Assembly (NCBI GenBank): GCA_963082875.1
Contig: OY720097.1
Span: 2,108,001 to 2,172,000 of the forward strand
Length of the DNA: 64,000 nt
Reading direction: 5' to 3'
Source: Corella eumyota
Taxonomy: Eukaryota; Chordata; Ascidiacea; Phlebobranchia; Corellidae
The notes beneath the pieces were generated by a model, which saw only the letters and a program-made list of their open reading frames with translations, was not told where the DNA came from and ran no database searches. Of this stretch, positions 22,265 through 33,779 are shown in pieces (positions within the stretch are counted from its first letter, which is position 1; every line of letters starts with the position of its first letter). The translations under genes and the position numbers were made by a program.

Positions 22265-24995
22265 ATGACGGAAAAAGACGAAGCAGTCGAGACTCTTCCT
22301 ACGGAACCAGTTGTTGCCAAGCAACAGGAAGATGAAAATGAAAACAAAGTTGTTTCGGTGAAAAGTGAAACAGGAAATCCAGAATACACAATCAAACATC
22401 CTTTACAAAACAGGTTTTATATAATTCTTGAAAATAAAAATATGTTTTTTGGATTTTCTTGTTATTACTAAAATATTTGAAAATTTTTTCTTGAATTTAG
22501 CCAAGTTGCTTTTGCCAAACTTTATTTATGATGTTTATTAACATATTTTTAAAGGTAATAAACTGCTACATGTTTTTTAATTTATTATGGTTAAAATTAA
22601 TCAACTTTTAACTAAAAAAGCTATGGCATAGATGCGGCAAAAATCTTGAAAAAAATTCTCAAAAAAATTTTGCCCAGAATTTAAAATCTTTGAGATACAA
22701 CATATTAAAACTATACAGCATATGAACTACTACTTTCTGCTAGACGAATTTTAGCAGAAAAAAAACAAATGAATTTTTCATTTATTTTTCTAGATGGGCT
22801 CTTTGGTTTTTTAAAAATGATCGCAATAAAAAATGGGAAGACAACTTAAGATTAGTGACCAAATTTGACACTGTTGAAGACTTCTGGGCGTAAGTGTTTA
22901 TTTATTAATTTATCTGCAAAAACCTGTTAAAATATAACTATAACAAATGTCTGCTTGTATAAATAATTCATCATCAGGTAACCATTACGGTTAAGATTTA
23001 GCTTAAACTTTTATGAGTAAAATTCTAAAAGAAATTTTATTTTCAGGTTGTATAACCATATTCAGTTGTCAAGTAAATTACAAAGTGGTTGTGATTACAA
23101 TCTTTTTAAGGTAAGATGAGATTGTAATTTCAATGTCTGGAAACTTATAAATATAACAAGGAAAAAGTTGGTGATAGATAGGTATATAATCTGTCATGTA
23201 AAGTATTGGATAATTTGCTTTATTAGGATGGGATTCAACCAATGTGGGAAGATGCAGCAAACAAGAAGGGAGGAAAATGGACGGTTCAACTCACAAAACA
23301 ACAACGACATGCTGAACTGGATAAAGTCTGGCTGGAAACTGTAAGTTTATCATAATATAATATGTTAATGACAGAAACTCTCCTGCTCTTAAAAAAATAA
23401 GTTTATACTAGTTGTATAGCCCATTCACTTCTTTAAAGTAATGTATATTTACTCTTATTTTATAAACACATGCCTGTATAATTAATTTTTAATACTAATT
23501 TACTACTATACGGGAAATTGTTATCTGTAAACCCTTGGTCTAAGTGTTTTTTTTGTTAGGTGTTTTTTTAAATATTTGTTTACATTTATTGTTTTTAGTG
23601 CAATGTCAATATTACTAGAACAATATTGTTTGTTTTAAAGTTTTGTGTCTATGTGTTTGTTTTTATAAAAGTACAACTTTAGAGGCATTTTGTTGTGACA
23701 GCGTTAAAAATTTATTAAAAAAATAAAATCTTTTATTTTTATCTCTATTGTCATGAAATCAATATTAATTTTTGCCAGTTAAATCAAAATTTTTTTTTTT
23801 TTATAGTTTTACATTTAATAAAATAACAGCATTTTTGTGTTATTAAATTTGTTTTATAGCATAACTTTATATATTTTCTGGTTGTCTATTTGTTATATAC
23901 ATTTATTTACTATGTTTTAGCTGATGTGTTTAATTGGAGAGGGGTTCGGAGACGATTCTGATTATGTTAACGGAGGAGTCGTTCAAATTCGACACAAAGG
24001 AGACAGGACCTCAATATGGACATCAGATTGTAAAAACAGGAATAGCATTATGCATATTGGGTAAGTTAACTTGTGTGGATATATATATATATAGGGGTAT
24101 GTGATTATGGATTGTCAGTTTTTCTTTTGTATATACCATATTTTTGTTTATTTGCTGTTACTAGTGCTTGAATAACGTGATGTTTTTACTTTTTTTACTA
24201 AAGGCTTTTTACTAATATACAACTTAATTTTCTGTATATACATTTAGATAGAAAATTTTAACATTTACAAAAAAGGTTTAATGTTGATATTAAACTATAA
24301 AAGACATCTTTTTTAAAAAACTTGCGTTTTAATAAAAATCATTATTAACCTAAGATAATTTATATTGCAGAGAATCATATAAACGAAGATTGAATTTGCC
24401 AAAGAAATTTATAATTGGATTTCAAGTGAGTATTTAAAAGTTGATGCTGAATCTATTACTGTTTTTGAAAGTTGTTTTTGTTAGTTAGAAATTTTGTTTA
24501 CATGCCTTATGAACCACATACTGTAGTCTTGCCTACAAGTTTTAAAACTTAGGATAGTTTTAACTTTTGCCCTAATTAACATATTGCTCCATGCAGAATT
24601 AAACCAACGACCTGTTGTTACGTCCTATTACTTTTCATGCTTTTTTGTATTAATTTATCCTTGATTTGGGAAGGTTTACTTTACGATATTTGTGTAGGAT
24701 CATTTTTTTTACTCAGATCTAATATGTGGTCACTATTGGCTATTTGTAATATAAGTGATTATATTTGCCCAGTAGCTCATCTTTTAAATCGTTTCTCATC
24801 GGAAGTTTGTTGCAGCATTTACAGGTTGAAAGCACTGGGAATCAAACTTAGGATCTTATGTTGTAACCCCCAGTGTTCTTACCACTATTATTTGTAGTGA
24901 TTTTAATTCAAACTAATTGTTTAATTATTTTTTAGGCTCACGAAGATACTATGAGTAAATCTGGATCCACTGTTAAAAATAAATGGACAGCTTAA
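22265..24995 (+). CDS. EIF4E: Translation initiation factor eIF4E, 7 exons, 225 aa
   Basis: Exons: 22265-22413, 22794-22889, 23047-23110, 23227-23340, 23921-24060, 24371-24425, 24936-24995. This is the cytoplasmic mRNA 5' cap-binding subunit of eIF4F, which recruits eIF4G and is blocked by 4E-BPs. After an acidic, variable first 40 residues the core is close to human eIF4E: HPLQNRWALWFFKND, KKWEDNLRLVTKFDTVEDFW, CDYNLFKDGIQPMWED, LETLMCLIGEGF and a C-terminus of TKSGST type (MSKSGSTVKNKWTA). The two cap-stacking tryptophans (human W56 and W102) are present in KKWEDN and PMWED, as is the following Glu. The VEDFW eIF4G-binding patch is intact. Class I by these tryptophans. Poly(A) signal at 25297. 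Looks fully functional. Confidence 0.97.
24725..24895 (-). repeat. SINE family 1, reverse, old copy in eIF4E intron
   Basis: Diverged, with recognisable TTTGCCCAGTAG, GGGAATCAAACTTAGGA and CAGTGTTCTTACCACTATTA at the reversed head. The end flanks the last eIF4E exon. Confidence 0.5.
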
Positions 24996-25859
24996 CTTTG
25001 GTGTGTTGCAAAAAAAAGATTTTTGTTATTTATTTTTTTGGGTGAAATTTTACCGAAGACAAAATGGATTTTCTTTAAACATAGACTTTTTTCTTTTTCA
25101 ATAATTTCTGCTAATAATTGTTTGTTCGTAATTTTCGGGTGTTTTTTTCATCCTTAAGGTAAGTATAGGTAATATGTTTGTCTAATATCGAATTATAAGG
25201 GAAATAAGGGGGGATACAATTAAAGATGATATTCTTTCGATAAGTTTTTTATTTTAATATTATTTGTTGTTTAGCCTGGATTGAATATTATTTTCAATAA
25301 AATTCCATGTTCTTGTTCAAGTATTTTGTTGTTTTTATAGTAGTTTAAATTCATGTTATAAGAGCCTAGCTTGCCAGGTATATTTAATATTAAAGAAAAT
25401 AAAAAAAAAGATGTTAAAAATCAATTGTTGTAGTTAATATTTGTAAATGAAGGCCCACTACATAGGCTTAACATAGGACAAATTTTGTTTGTATTGCGAA
25501 AATCTTGCTAGTTTTGGGTATAGTAGAAGTTTTACCTGTTTATAAGACCGTACAAAAACGACTAGCAAGCAGTGGGAATCAAACCTATGAACTTTTGTGG
25601 TGAAGTCCAGTACAATTACCCATTACTCTCTTCTATTTAATAAAGTTATCAAATTTTAGAAAATTACATAAAATAGGTAAAATACATTTAGCGTTTATAA
25701 AGACGTAATTATAAAAATTTTTACATTAAAAACAAAAAGTTGAGGATAAAAGTTCATTGTTAGGGAAAATCCCGTTGGATCGTTCTGCAAAATTTTGCAT
25801 TTTAACATAATTCAAAACAATATTTTAAAATTGGTTTAGGTTGTAAATACTGCTTTATA
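24996..25859. other. eIF4E 3' UTR and intergenic region before the HMG gene
   Basis: AT-rich, with the eIF4E poly(A) signal near 25297, a weak old SINE-like segment at about 25500-25635 (AGTGGGAATCAAACC, then TACAATTACCC) and an acceptor-like TTGGTTTAG ending at 25839, 20 nt before the next start codon. Confidence 0.5.
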
Positions 25860-27582
25860 ATGAATTTTTTATCAAAAAGTGTCATAAGAAACATTACTTT
25901 TGGGTAAGTTTTAATTGCTTATGTTCAAAATTTGCTTTAGTAACAAGATTTCTTTTAAAATTCACTCTTAAATTTTAGAATACGTTTTTATTCTTATGAT
26001 ACAACGAAAATAGTCGTACCAAAACGATTTCCAAGTAGTTTTTTTCTATTCGTGAAGGAAAGAAGGAATCAAACTAACTATACAGGTAAATTGAATTTAA
26101 TGAAACCAGTATTTGATAAATGAATCTCAAAATCTGTGATGATAAAATAATTTTGTTTTAATTAAAGGGAAAACAACAGAGTTCATAAAAGATTCAAGTC
26201 AGGTTTGGAAGACTTTATCCACAGCAGAAAAACAGGTTGAAAATATTACCAATATTAATGTTAATTAAATAACATTTTAATAAATTTAATGGTAAAGTTA
26301 ACTATTTAGTAATTTTTAAATGCTTTTTAGCCATATGTTGATCAAATGATTTCAGAGCGACAAAAATACAAAGATGAAATGGAAAAATTGACAGATTTTG
26401 AAATTGTTGAAATAAAAAAGGAGAAAAGAGAAAAACGATTGAAACTGGAAAAACGAAGAGAAAAAAATGTAATAATGATTTTTCTAGTAATAATAGTTTT
26501 TCTAGTTACTATAAGGATCTCTGGTTTTATCCCCACTGCTCTCATGCTGTAGCGCTCTTGAGTAAAGTGCTATAAACAGTATAAACTCCTGCTTAGCTAA
26601 CACTTAATCAGAAGTTAACTCAGACTGGGTCAGAGTAACTGATGTTACTCTATGCCAGAGTAAGTGATGTTACTGTATGCCACAAACAGCAGTTTACTTT
26701 TATTTTTGTAAACCTTTAAACTAAAAAAGTATATTATCCAATTTACTTTATTAAATTTAAAACTTTGTTAAATTTTAAGCTACAAAGAAAGATGGGATTA
26801 CCTCGACACAATCTATCAGCTTATAGCTTATTTTTAAGTGACCAACTAAAAGGAAATGAAAGATCTCAACATAAAATTATTTTTCAGCAATCTGGTGCTA
26901 AGTGGAAAAAAATGTCTGAGGCTGATAAACAGGTGTTATTTGTTTTTTCTTGCTTTAAGGCTAGATTACAGCTTTTTTAAAGAGTAAGGGGTGCTGCGGT
27001 GGTATTTTTATAGATTGGTGATTTTTTATTAAAAAAATTATAATACTTTTTTATTTTATATTAAAGAGTTTTTGGTACTACATCGAACTAGCCTTGATAA
27101 ATTCTTGCCAGTTTGATATATTGTTTACTTATGGTTATCAATCATGTATTTATGTACCTGATATTTGATTTAAGGCTTTAAAAATGCAAGTATTATTATC
27201 AAATTGTCTAATGTGACAATTGTAAGACTTCATAGAAGCAATGAGATTCAAACTTAGGGCTTTAACATTTCTACTACTGTCCTAAAATTGTTCCATATTG
27301 TATTGGATTTAAAAAAATCTTGGGAAAAATTTTTGACCTAAAAATATTCACTAAATGTGTTTTAAATTAAAGGTGTATTTCCAAAGAGCTAAGATGGACA
27401 AAGAAAGATACGAGAGTGAAATGGAATTGTATGCAGTTAAAATGGTTGAAAATAAAAGTGAATACTTGATCCCACAAGCACATTTCGCCAAAATCATAAA
27501 AAAGCAAAAATTATTGGAGAAGGAAGCTCAATTGGAAGCTACATTGAGCATGATAAAGAAAAAAATCACCAAACTTGTTTAA
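25860..27582 (+). CDS. TFAM: Mitochondrial transcription factor A-like protein with two HMG boxes, 6 exons, 239 aa
   Basis: Exons: 25860-25903, 25979-26085, 26168-26235, 26331-26468, 26780-26932, 27373-27582. TFAM packages mitochondrial DNA and activates its promoters. The N-terminus (MNFLSKSVIRNITFG, then IRFYSYD) is basic, lacks acids and reads as a mitochondrial targeting peptide. HMG box 1 spans about 28-90 (PKRFPSSFFLFVKE, VWKTLSTAEKQPYVDQ); a highly charged KKEKREKRLKLEKRREK linker follows; HMG box 2 starts near 120 (PRHNLSAYSLFLSDQLKG, AKWKKMSEADKQVYFQRA). A helical basic tail follows. Size and layout match animal TFAM (about 240-250). The two exons ending in DKQ and EKQ before a Pro/Val-Tyr show the boxes share an intron position, a sign of their internal duplication. 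Nuclear HMGB identity is less likely given the targeting peptide and absence of an acidic tail. Confidence 0.87.
26518..26683 (+). repeat. SINE family 1, 5'-truncated copy
   Basis: Starts inside the head (TTTATCCCCACTGCTCTCAT) and runs through CTATAAACAGTATAAACTCC to GTAACTGATGTTACTC. The last motif is repeated once in tandem (about 26635-26683). The middle of the body is deleted. It lies sense in a TFAM intron. Confidence 0.8.
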
Positions 27583-28798
27583 ATGATTAAATGGTTAGTG
27601 TAAACTATTTTGGGTAAACTTACACCAGTAAGTGTCTACCCTACGGGTTGTATTTTGCCCATTTAGTTGGTAGCTAATATATTTCTTGTCACAACATATA
27701 TTTGCTTACAGTAACTTACTTACGCACCTAAGTTAAGTTTGTTTTTTATTTTAAATGTCTTTAAATTGGACATATATGTCTACTAAGCTACACAAGTCGA
27801 ATTCCTGCATATATATTATAAATTGAACAATAACATACATCTATATATATATGATCCACTACGCTTTATTACATATAGATTTAGAACTAGACATAATGAT
27901 AAAATATATGTTTCAATTTTTTACAGCTTCTTTACACTTTAAAAGCTAGCCTTGCTATTTTGAAAAGAAGTAAATTAAATTTTGTTGAAATTAAGCTTTA
28001 AATTTTTAATGGAATTAAATGAATTGACCCAAACTTTAGAAGAAAAATTTTATATACATTTATTTGACAAGTTCAATTTACATTATTAACATTTTTTACT
28101 AAAAAACAACATTTTAACAATACGTAAACCGAAAGTAAGAATTTTTAATTGCAACAAAACATTTTTTAAATAATAAAATATATTGCAAACAAATATAAAC
28201 TCTAAAATTATTTAAAAACATCATTAAAAATGGCAAAGAATAAAATTAAAATAGTTCATGCTTTTATAGTAACAAAAACACAAAAATTTGTAAATATTAT
28301 GTTTAAATGTTTTAGCTTAAATATACATTTATTAAAATAAACGTAAACAATTTTTTGTGTGTAAACTTTAACTAACATTCTGTACGTTTTTGTAATAAAA
28401 GTTGCATTAAAAAACCATTAGTTATGTGTTTAATATATAAGTTTAAATAATATACCTAAATTAAAATTTTTTCTCTTAATAAGGTTTTTAAATTGTTAAA
28501 TTTTTTCAGAAAAAAATTTAATATAAAAAATAACACTTAATAAAGATTAACTACTAGTCTTAAATGATTTGAAAAATTTCAAAAAAATCATTTCATTAAG
28601 CTTTGTGTAAATGCAGTATAGCTGGTATATTGTTCACAGTGCTTATATACGTAAAGTCTTAAGCCTGGTGGTCAGAGAGTTATTTAGAAATGTTCTTGTC
28701 CAAAAAACAATTAATTATTGACAATTGTTTACATGGCATAGTGAAAAAGAAGGCGAAGTTTATTAATAACTACGTCAATGATAAGTTTTTCGAATTTT
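27583..28798. other. TFAM 3' UTR and convergent intergenic region
   Basis: About 1.2 kb of very AT-rich DNA between convergent genes. No gene, no SINE and no clear motif recognised. Confidence 0.5.
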
Positions 28799-30782
28799 TT
28801 AATCGTTTGACGATTGAACTTCTTCATAAGGTGGAGCGGGGATGTCGTATCGTTTATTAATGAGGTCTTGTTGTTGGACTTGTTGGTAGGAAGGTGGCGC
28901 ACTTGGTATATTTATCTATTAAACAATATATATTCAATTATTAGTGGTTCGGTAGTTAGGTTAAGCGGTCATGGCATCGGTCTATGAGCCGAAAGGTTTC
29001 TGGTTTAAAACGCACCAAAGCCACACTATTTGCCCTAAAGTCCGGTCTTTACGGATAACTCAAACACGTCACAACTACCTATTACTGTACGGTAATACGC
29101 TAAATCCTTCGTGTTATTGAATATATCCTACTCTTGTCTGCAAATTAAATTGCATGACGTAATCGTAATATTTAGAATAATTCGCCATGAGATCGAATTA
29201 CGGGCCGAAAGGTCTCGTGTTTAAGCCGCACCAATGCCACACAAATAACCATTGAACCCCAGCGTCAAGGTGTAGCTTAAACATCTTCTAATATTCATTT
29301 TTTAAATAATATACAAAACCAACTTGCTAGTTATAAAAGAACAGTTGTAATAAATGGCTAATAGACAACTAAAACTTTTTTTTATTGCGTTTAAAAGGTT
29401 ATTAAATGTGTAATAAAAGTTTTTTAATAGACTTTATAGAGTAAACAGATTAATTTGGGACAAAAACTAGAGTTTATTTGCTCTAACGTGTTAAAAAAAT
29501 TAAACTTACTCGTTGTGATGTAAAAGGAATATCTGTGTTCGGATGTTCAATTAAAAACTCTTCTTCCTCTTCTCTATTGCGCCTCCGGTGGCAAAAAACA
29601 AGAAAGAGTGACAACAAAATTATAAATACGCCCGTACCCGCCCAGAAATCTAATCACATTATGACGTCACATTAAATAAACGTTTTATTTATATTTGCAT
29701 TGTGACTTATACATTTTAGGAATTTTTACAAATTGTCTATAATTTTGAACCATTAAGATTTGGACATTGTTAAATTGACACCATTACATAAGCTTTGAAC
29801 CAATAACTTACACCATATCTCAACCATATTAATATTAAAACTCACACCATAGAGACCAGAATGATCTGGCATAGCAACAATTTTCGCGATAAAACCCACA
29901 GCAATAAGCGTTTTCGTCTGAGTCACCTGAAAAAAAATAATAAAAAGTTTTTTTGTAACGGTTACGTATAATTTTGTATAAAGTATTTTTAGGTAATTAA
30001 TTCCTATATTAAACAGGAGGTAAATTATTGGTTAACGGGTAATTTGTAATATGACACCAAAACATGTTATGTTTATTAATTGTTTTACACGAGAAATAAT
30101 AGTTTTAACAGCGCGGTTAAGTTTATAAATTAAAACTATTATATTTGTATTTAAAATGTATGTTATGTAATATATTAAAAGAACTTACTGATGCAGAATG
30201 TGTCTCCACACAATAATTCGTTCGCCTAAAAATATAAAATTAATAATCGATTTCAATAATCTATTTTTTTTGTATGTATTTTTATCCCCGATGTGGAAAA
30301 TTCGAATGCGCAACTTAAACATGGAGTAACATCAGTTACTCCAACCCAGTCTTGAGTTGACTGTGGCAGTTTAGAATATTATATTATAATTGCCCATAAT
30401 TATGCTGCTGATTAAGTTCTGGCTTAGCAGGAATTCATACCCTCTATAGCGCCTTACTCAAGGGCGCTACAGCATGAGATCAGTAGGGATTAAACCCACG
30501 ACCTCATGTGTGGTGTAGCAAGTGTTCATACAACTACACCATACAATTCTTATGCGGGAACGTTGCATTAACAAAAACATCAACGTTTACCCGTTATCAA
30601 TATTAATACAAATTAAAAACTTAGCGTTAAATTTAAATGCCTTAAGTTTAAATTTATTTTAAATGGAGGTGTAATCAAATGATAGGTATAGTCGTCAAAA
30701 ACAACTATGTAATAAAAATGTTAATATTTACCCTTGTTAAAACTATATTCAATGTTAAAATGCAGAACACACTTGGCCACAT
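28799..30782 (-). CDS. WBP1/VOPP1-like single-pass membrane protein (array member 1), 5 exons, 141 aa
   Basis: Exons: 30732-30782, 30189-30225, 29846-29926, 29510-29649, 28799-28915. It begins with a signal peptide (MWPSVFCILTLNIVLT), then a short extracellular part with C..F.C and the paired-Cys motif YCCGFYRENCCY. An aromatic strip FWSLWYFW runs into the membrane segment (AGTGVFIILLSLFLVF), then HRRRNREEEEE and a tail with PPSY (a WW-domain ligand) and the degenerate APPYEEV. Human WBP1 has the same order (CC..YYELWWFW, membrane, CxFRHRR, PPAYEDV). By family knowledge such STMC6/Shisa-like proteins are adaptors that recruit NEDD4-type ligases and sit on late endosomal membranes. Exon phases and the 81-bp third exon are identical to four genes at 50-63 kb. 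Separated from that array by three unrelated genes. Confidence 0.8.
28955..29100 (+). repeat. SINE family 2, best-preserved copy
   Basis: A tRNA-like head with A-box-like GGTTAAGCGGTCATGGCA and B-box-like AGGTTTCTGGTTTAAA, then GCCACACTATTTGCCC and GGATAACTCAAACACGTC. This is the reference for the copies at 8.7, 15.9 and 29.2 kb. It lies in an intron of the WBP1-like gene. Confidence 0.7.
29185..29295 (+). repeat. SINE family 2, partial copy
   Basis: GGGCCGAAAGGTCTCGTGTTT, then GCACCAATGCCACACAAATA, follows the same order as the copy 200 bp upstream; it may be a second insertion or a local duplication. Confidence 0.6.
30272..30548 (-). repeat. SINE family 1, nearly full copy
   Basis: Reverse copy in intron 1 of the minus-strand WBP1-like gene, so sense to it. 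It runs from the 3' end (ATCCCCGATGTGGAAAA) through the body to the head (GGTGTAGCAAGTGTTC). Moderately diverged. Confidence 0.88.
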
Positions 30783-32329
30783 TATTTATTGAACCCACCA
30801 GCTTGCTTTAAATAATTTAAGATCATAGCAAAAAAATATGATCTAAAAAAACATTAATTAAATAGTTATATAGTTAGGTAATGCGCATAACTAAAGTTCC
30901 TATTTCGCATATAACCAAACAAGTTAACGGAAATTATATGTTACTTGATCTATATTTAACAAACATATATAGATTTTAAATTAATCCATATTGTGCCTAG
31001 TTTAAACATGAAAACTAAGCATAGAGTTATGTTTGTGCATATGTATGTGTAATTTTAAAAATCAGAAGGTTTAATATACTGTTTTTTAATGTCTAAAAAG
31101 ATAGCCTTGGTAACTTAGATATTTTATTTTTTTTGTATACTGTTAATTAAATGTATGTTTTGCTATTATTTATTTTAATTTTAAATATAGTTAAATACAT
31201 AACAAAGGTAAGTTAGTACGCCAATATTAGGGTAACACCTTGTTCTCGCACGCCAACTAGCGATTAAGTAATTGCAAACATATTACGCATTTTAATTTGG
31301 AACTTTATTTCAAATGGCTAAATACGTATTAAAGCCTTAAACAAATATTTAATAGCAAGCTTTGGCTTAAACTTCAATTTAGCATGGCATTTTATTTATA
31401 GGTGGGGGTACTGTAATAGAACTGATAATACTTCTAACAAACTTTGACTGAAACTATCTGTTTTAACTTTTCATCGAAAAAAAATTTTGTTATCATTTTC
31501 GGCTATTTACAAAAAATAATAGTTTAAACTTGCAATTCTTAGGTTGTTACTAGAGATAAGTTATTTAAAAAACATTTTTTAAACTAGATTCTTTACTACT
31601 TTAAAAAGTATTAAGTCTGTCTAGGTATTTGCTTATATAACAATTAAAATACATTTCATAACTTTGCTAACAAAAAAGTTATTGATATATTACATAACTA
31701 CGCAATTCAAATATTAAATTTGCTGTTAATTTGTACAGGCAAACTTTTATACAACGAATTTATCTGTCTTTCCCTGCGTATGGCAATTAGTCACTTTAAC
31801 TTCCTCTGTTTTATTGTTTAATTTATCATTTATCGAACTTTGATAGAATTCGAACATTCGAACATTTTAAAGCACACAGTATTTGACCTAGCTGTAAGGA
31901 CTTACTATTGAATGCCAGTTATGCTGTAGTGGTTCGCTGTATAAGGCAAACTATAACTTAATACCGGAAGTTATTTTTCTAAACAAAACATAACTTGTTT
32001 GGATAGCATTTCACGGTACACACGAATACTTACATTTAAAATTCAAAACTCAATGTCAAAAATTATTAATTGTGGTTTTTAGTGTTAATTTGCTGGGCAT
32101 TTTTATTATAATAGTTGTTGTGTTTTTCGATTAAAGATGAGGATAATTTAATAAAACTTTTAAAAAAGTTTTAAAAAATTCCACCCGCTAGACGACGCCA
32201 AAGATTTGTTTACATTTTTTGCATTTTTGCATGCGAGTAAAGTTTTTGTGAATGTGACTTAAACAGCTTAGTTAAGAGATAATACTCATTTTTAGTCTTG
32301 TAAATACAGATTAGAGATAACTGAGAGCA
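30783..32329. other. Divergent intergenic region between the WBP1-like gene and FAM50
   Basis: 1.5 kb between divergent start codons. Contains a direct repeat ATTCGAACATTCGAACATT near 31848 and an acceptor-like AAATACAG ending at 32309, 21 nt before the FAM50 ATG. No gene seen. Confidence 0.5.
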
Positions 32330-33295
32330 ATGGCGCAGTATAAAGGTGCTGCGAGCGAAGGTAACCGTGCTATGCACATGCAGAAACGACGAGAAAAAGC
32401 CAAAGAGCATCTAGAAGAATTAAAAGCTAAAATCGTCAACGAAAATGCAATTAAATCAAATATCCATAACAAATTCTCATCTCATTATGATGCCGTGGAA
32501 GCAGAACTTAAATCAAGTACCGTCGGTCTTTTGACGTTAAATGAAATGAAAGAAAAAAGAGAGAACCTAATTCAAGAAAGAGAAAAACAAATTGCAACAT
32601 CCGCTGAAGCAAAACTGAAAATGAAAAAAGAAGAGAAGTCTAAAAAAAGAGAGAAGGCAAGGCGTCATGCTGCTCTAAGCTTTGCAGGTGATGAAGAAGA
32701 AAATGATGAAGAAGAAGAAGAGATTTTTGTTTCGAAAAAGGCGAAAAAAAATCCAGATGTGGATACAAGTTTTCTTCCTGATCGGGAAAGGGAAGCAGAA
32801 GACAATAAATTGCGAGAAAAAATTCGAAAAGAGTGGGTCACTAAGCAGGAAAAACTTAAAAATGAAGAAATTGAAATCACTTACAGTTTCTGGGATGGAT
32901 CTGGGCACCGCAGGAAAATAAAAATGAAAAAAGGAAACAGTATCCAACAATTTTTGTTAAAATGTTTAGAACAATTGCGCCCAGATTTTAGCGAACTTAG
33001 AACCACCGGCGTTGAACATTTAATCTACGTCAAAGAAGACCTAATCATCCCCCAACATTATACTTTCTATGACTTCATAATGACAAAAGCTCGGGGTAAA
33101 AGTGGGGCTCTGTTTAGTTTTGATGTTCATGACGATGTGAGGTTAGTGAACGACGCCTCAATAGAAAAAGATGAATCTCATGCTGGTAAAGTTGTGTTAA
33201 GATCTTGGTATGAAAAGAATAAACACATTTTTCCAGCAAGTAGATGGGAGCCTTTTGATCCAGAAAAAAAATGGGACAAATTCACCATCAAGTAA
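32330..33295 (+). CDS. FAM50: FAM50/XAP5 family nuclear protein, intronless, 321 aa
   Basis: FAM50A/XAP5 is a conserved nuclear protein associated with the spliceosome. The N-terminus [20 protein letters not shown] and the C-terminus [20 protein letters not shown] are nearly identical to vertebrate FAM50A. Between them are a long basic coiled coil (about 15-115), an acidic run ([11 protein letters not shown] near 123), the [13 protein letters not shown] block and the XAP5 domain ([38 protein letters not shown]). Length is close to human FAM50A (339). The gene is a single exon, while every neighbour is split by many introns and vertebrate FAM50A has many exons; the copy could have arisen through mRNA, as vertebrate FAM50B did. 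It looks intact. A poly(A) signal lies near 33379. It is 485 bp ahead of gephyrin on the same strand. Confidence 0.97.
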   Translation: MAQYKGAASEGNRAMHMQKRREKAKEHLEELKAKIVNENAIKSNIHNKFSSHYDAVEAELKSSTVGLLTLNEMKEKRENLIQEREKQIATSAEAKLKMKKEEKSKKREKARRHAALSFAGDEEENDEEEEEIFVSKKAKKNPDVDTSFLPDREREAEDNKLREKIRKEWVTKQEKLKNEEIEITYSFWDGSGHRRKIKMKKGNSIQQFLLKCLEQLRPDFSELRTTGVEHLIYVKEDLIIPQHYTFYDFIMTKARGKSGALFSFDVHDDVRLVNDASIEKDESHAGKVVLRSWYEKNKHIFPASRWEPFDPEKKWDKFTIK

Positions 33296-33779
33296 AATTA
33301 TTTTGTGTGAATTTTTTCATGATGAAAACTATTTTTAAAAATTCACACTTTTCCTGTGTAAACACTTTTTAGTAAGGTAATAAAAGTCATTTTTTGAACT
33401 TTAAAGTTATAAAATTCACGACACTGGCAATGTTTCTTCAATTTGTGTTTAAAAAAAATCATTTTCTAACAAAACAGTTTTTTAAAAGAAATTTTACCTT
33501 AGTGTAGCATAAGGTTTAATTTTATTTTCTTCAACATAATTGCATTGTGTATTAAATATTTTTTTTTCATATTGATTTTGTAATACAGAGCAGGTGAAAA
33601 TTTTTATTTGATTAAAAGATTAAGTTTTGGTATTTAAGAAAAATGCACCTGCTTTTTTTATTTGTGATGTATGTCATTATCTAGATTATGTAACACATCA
33701 TTAATGTTAAACTGCATTTTTAAATTGATCACTTATTTGGGATTTTTAGATTTCAAAAAATTAATTAAAAAATTAAAAA
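33296..33779. other. Intergenic space between FAM50 and gephyrin
   Basis: AT-rich, with AATAAA near 33379 and an acceptor-like GATTTTTAG ending at 33749, 30 nt before the gephyrin ATG. Compatible with independent transcription, or with trans-splicing of the downstream message. Confidence 0.5.
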
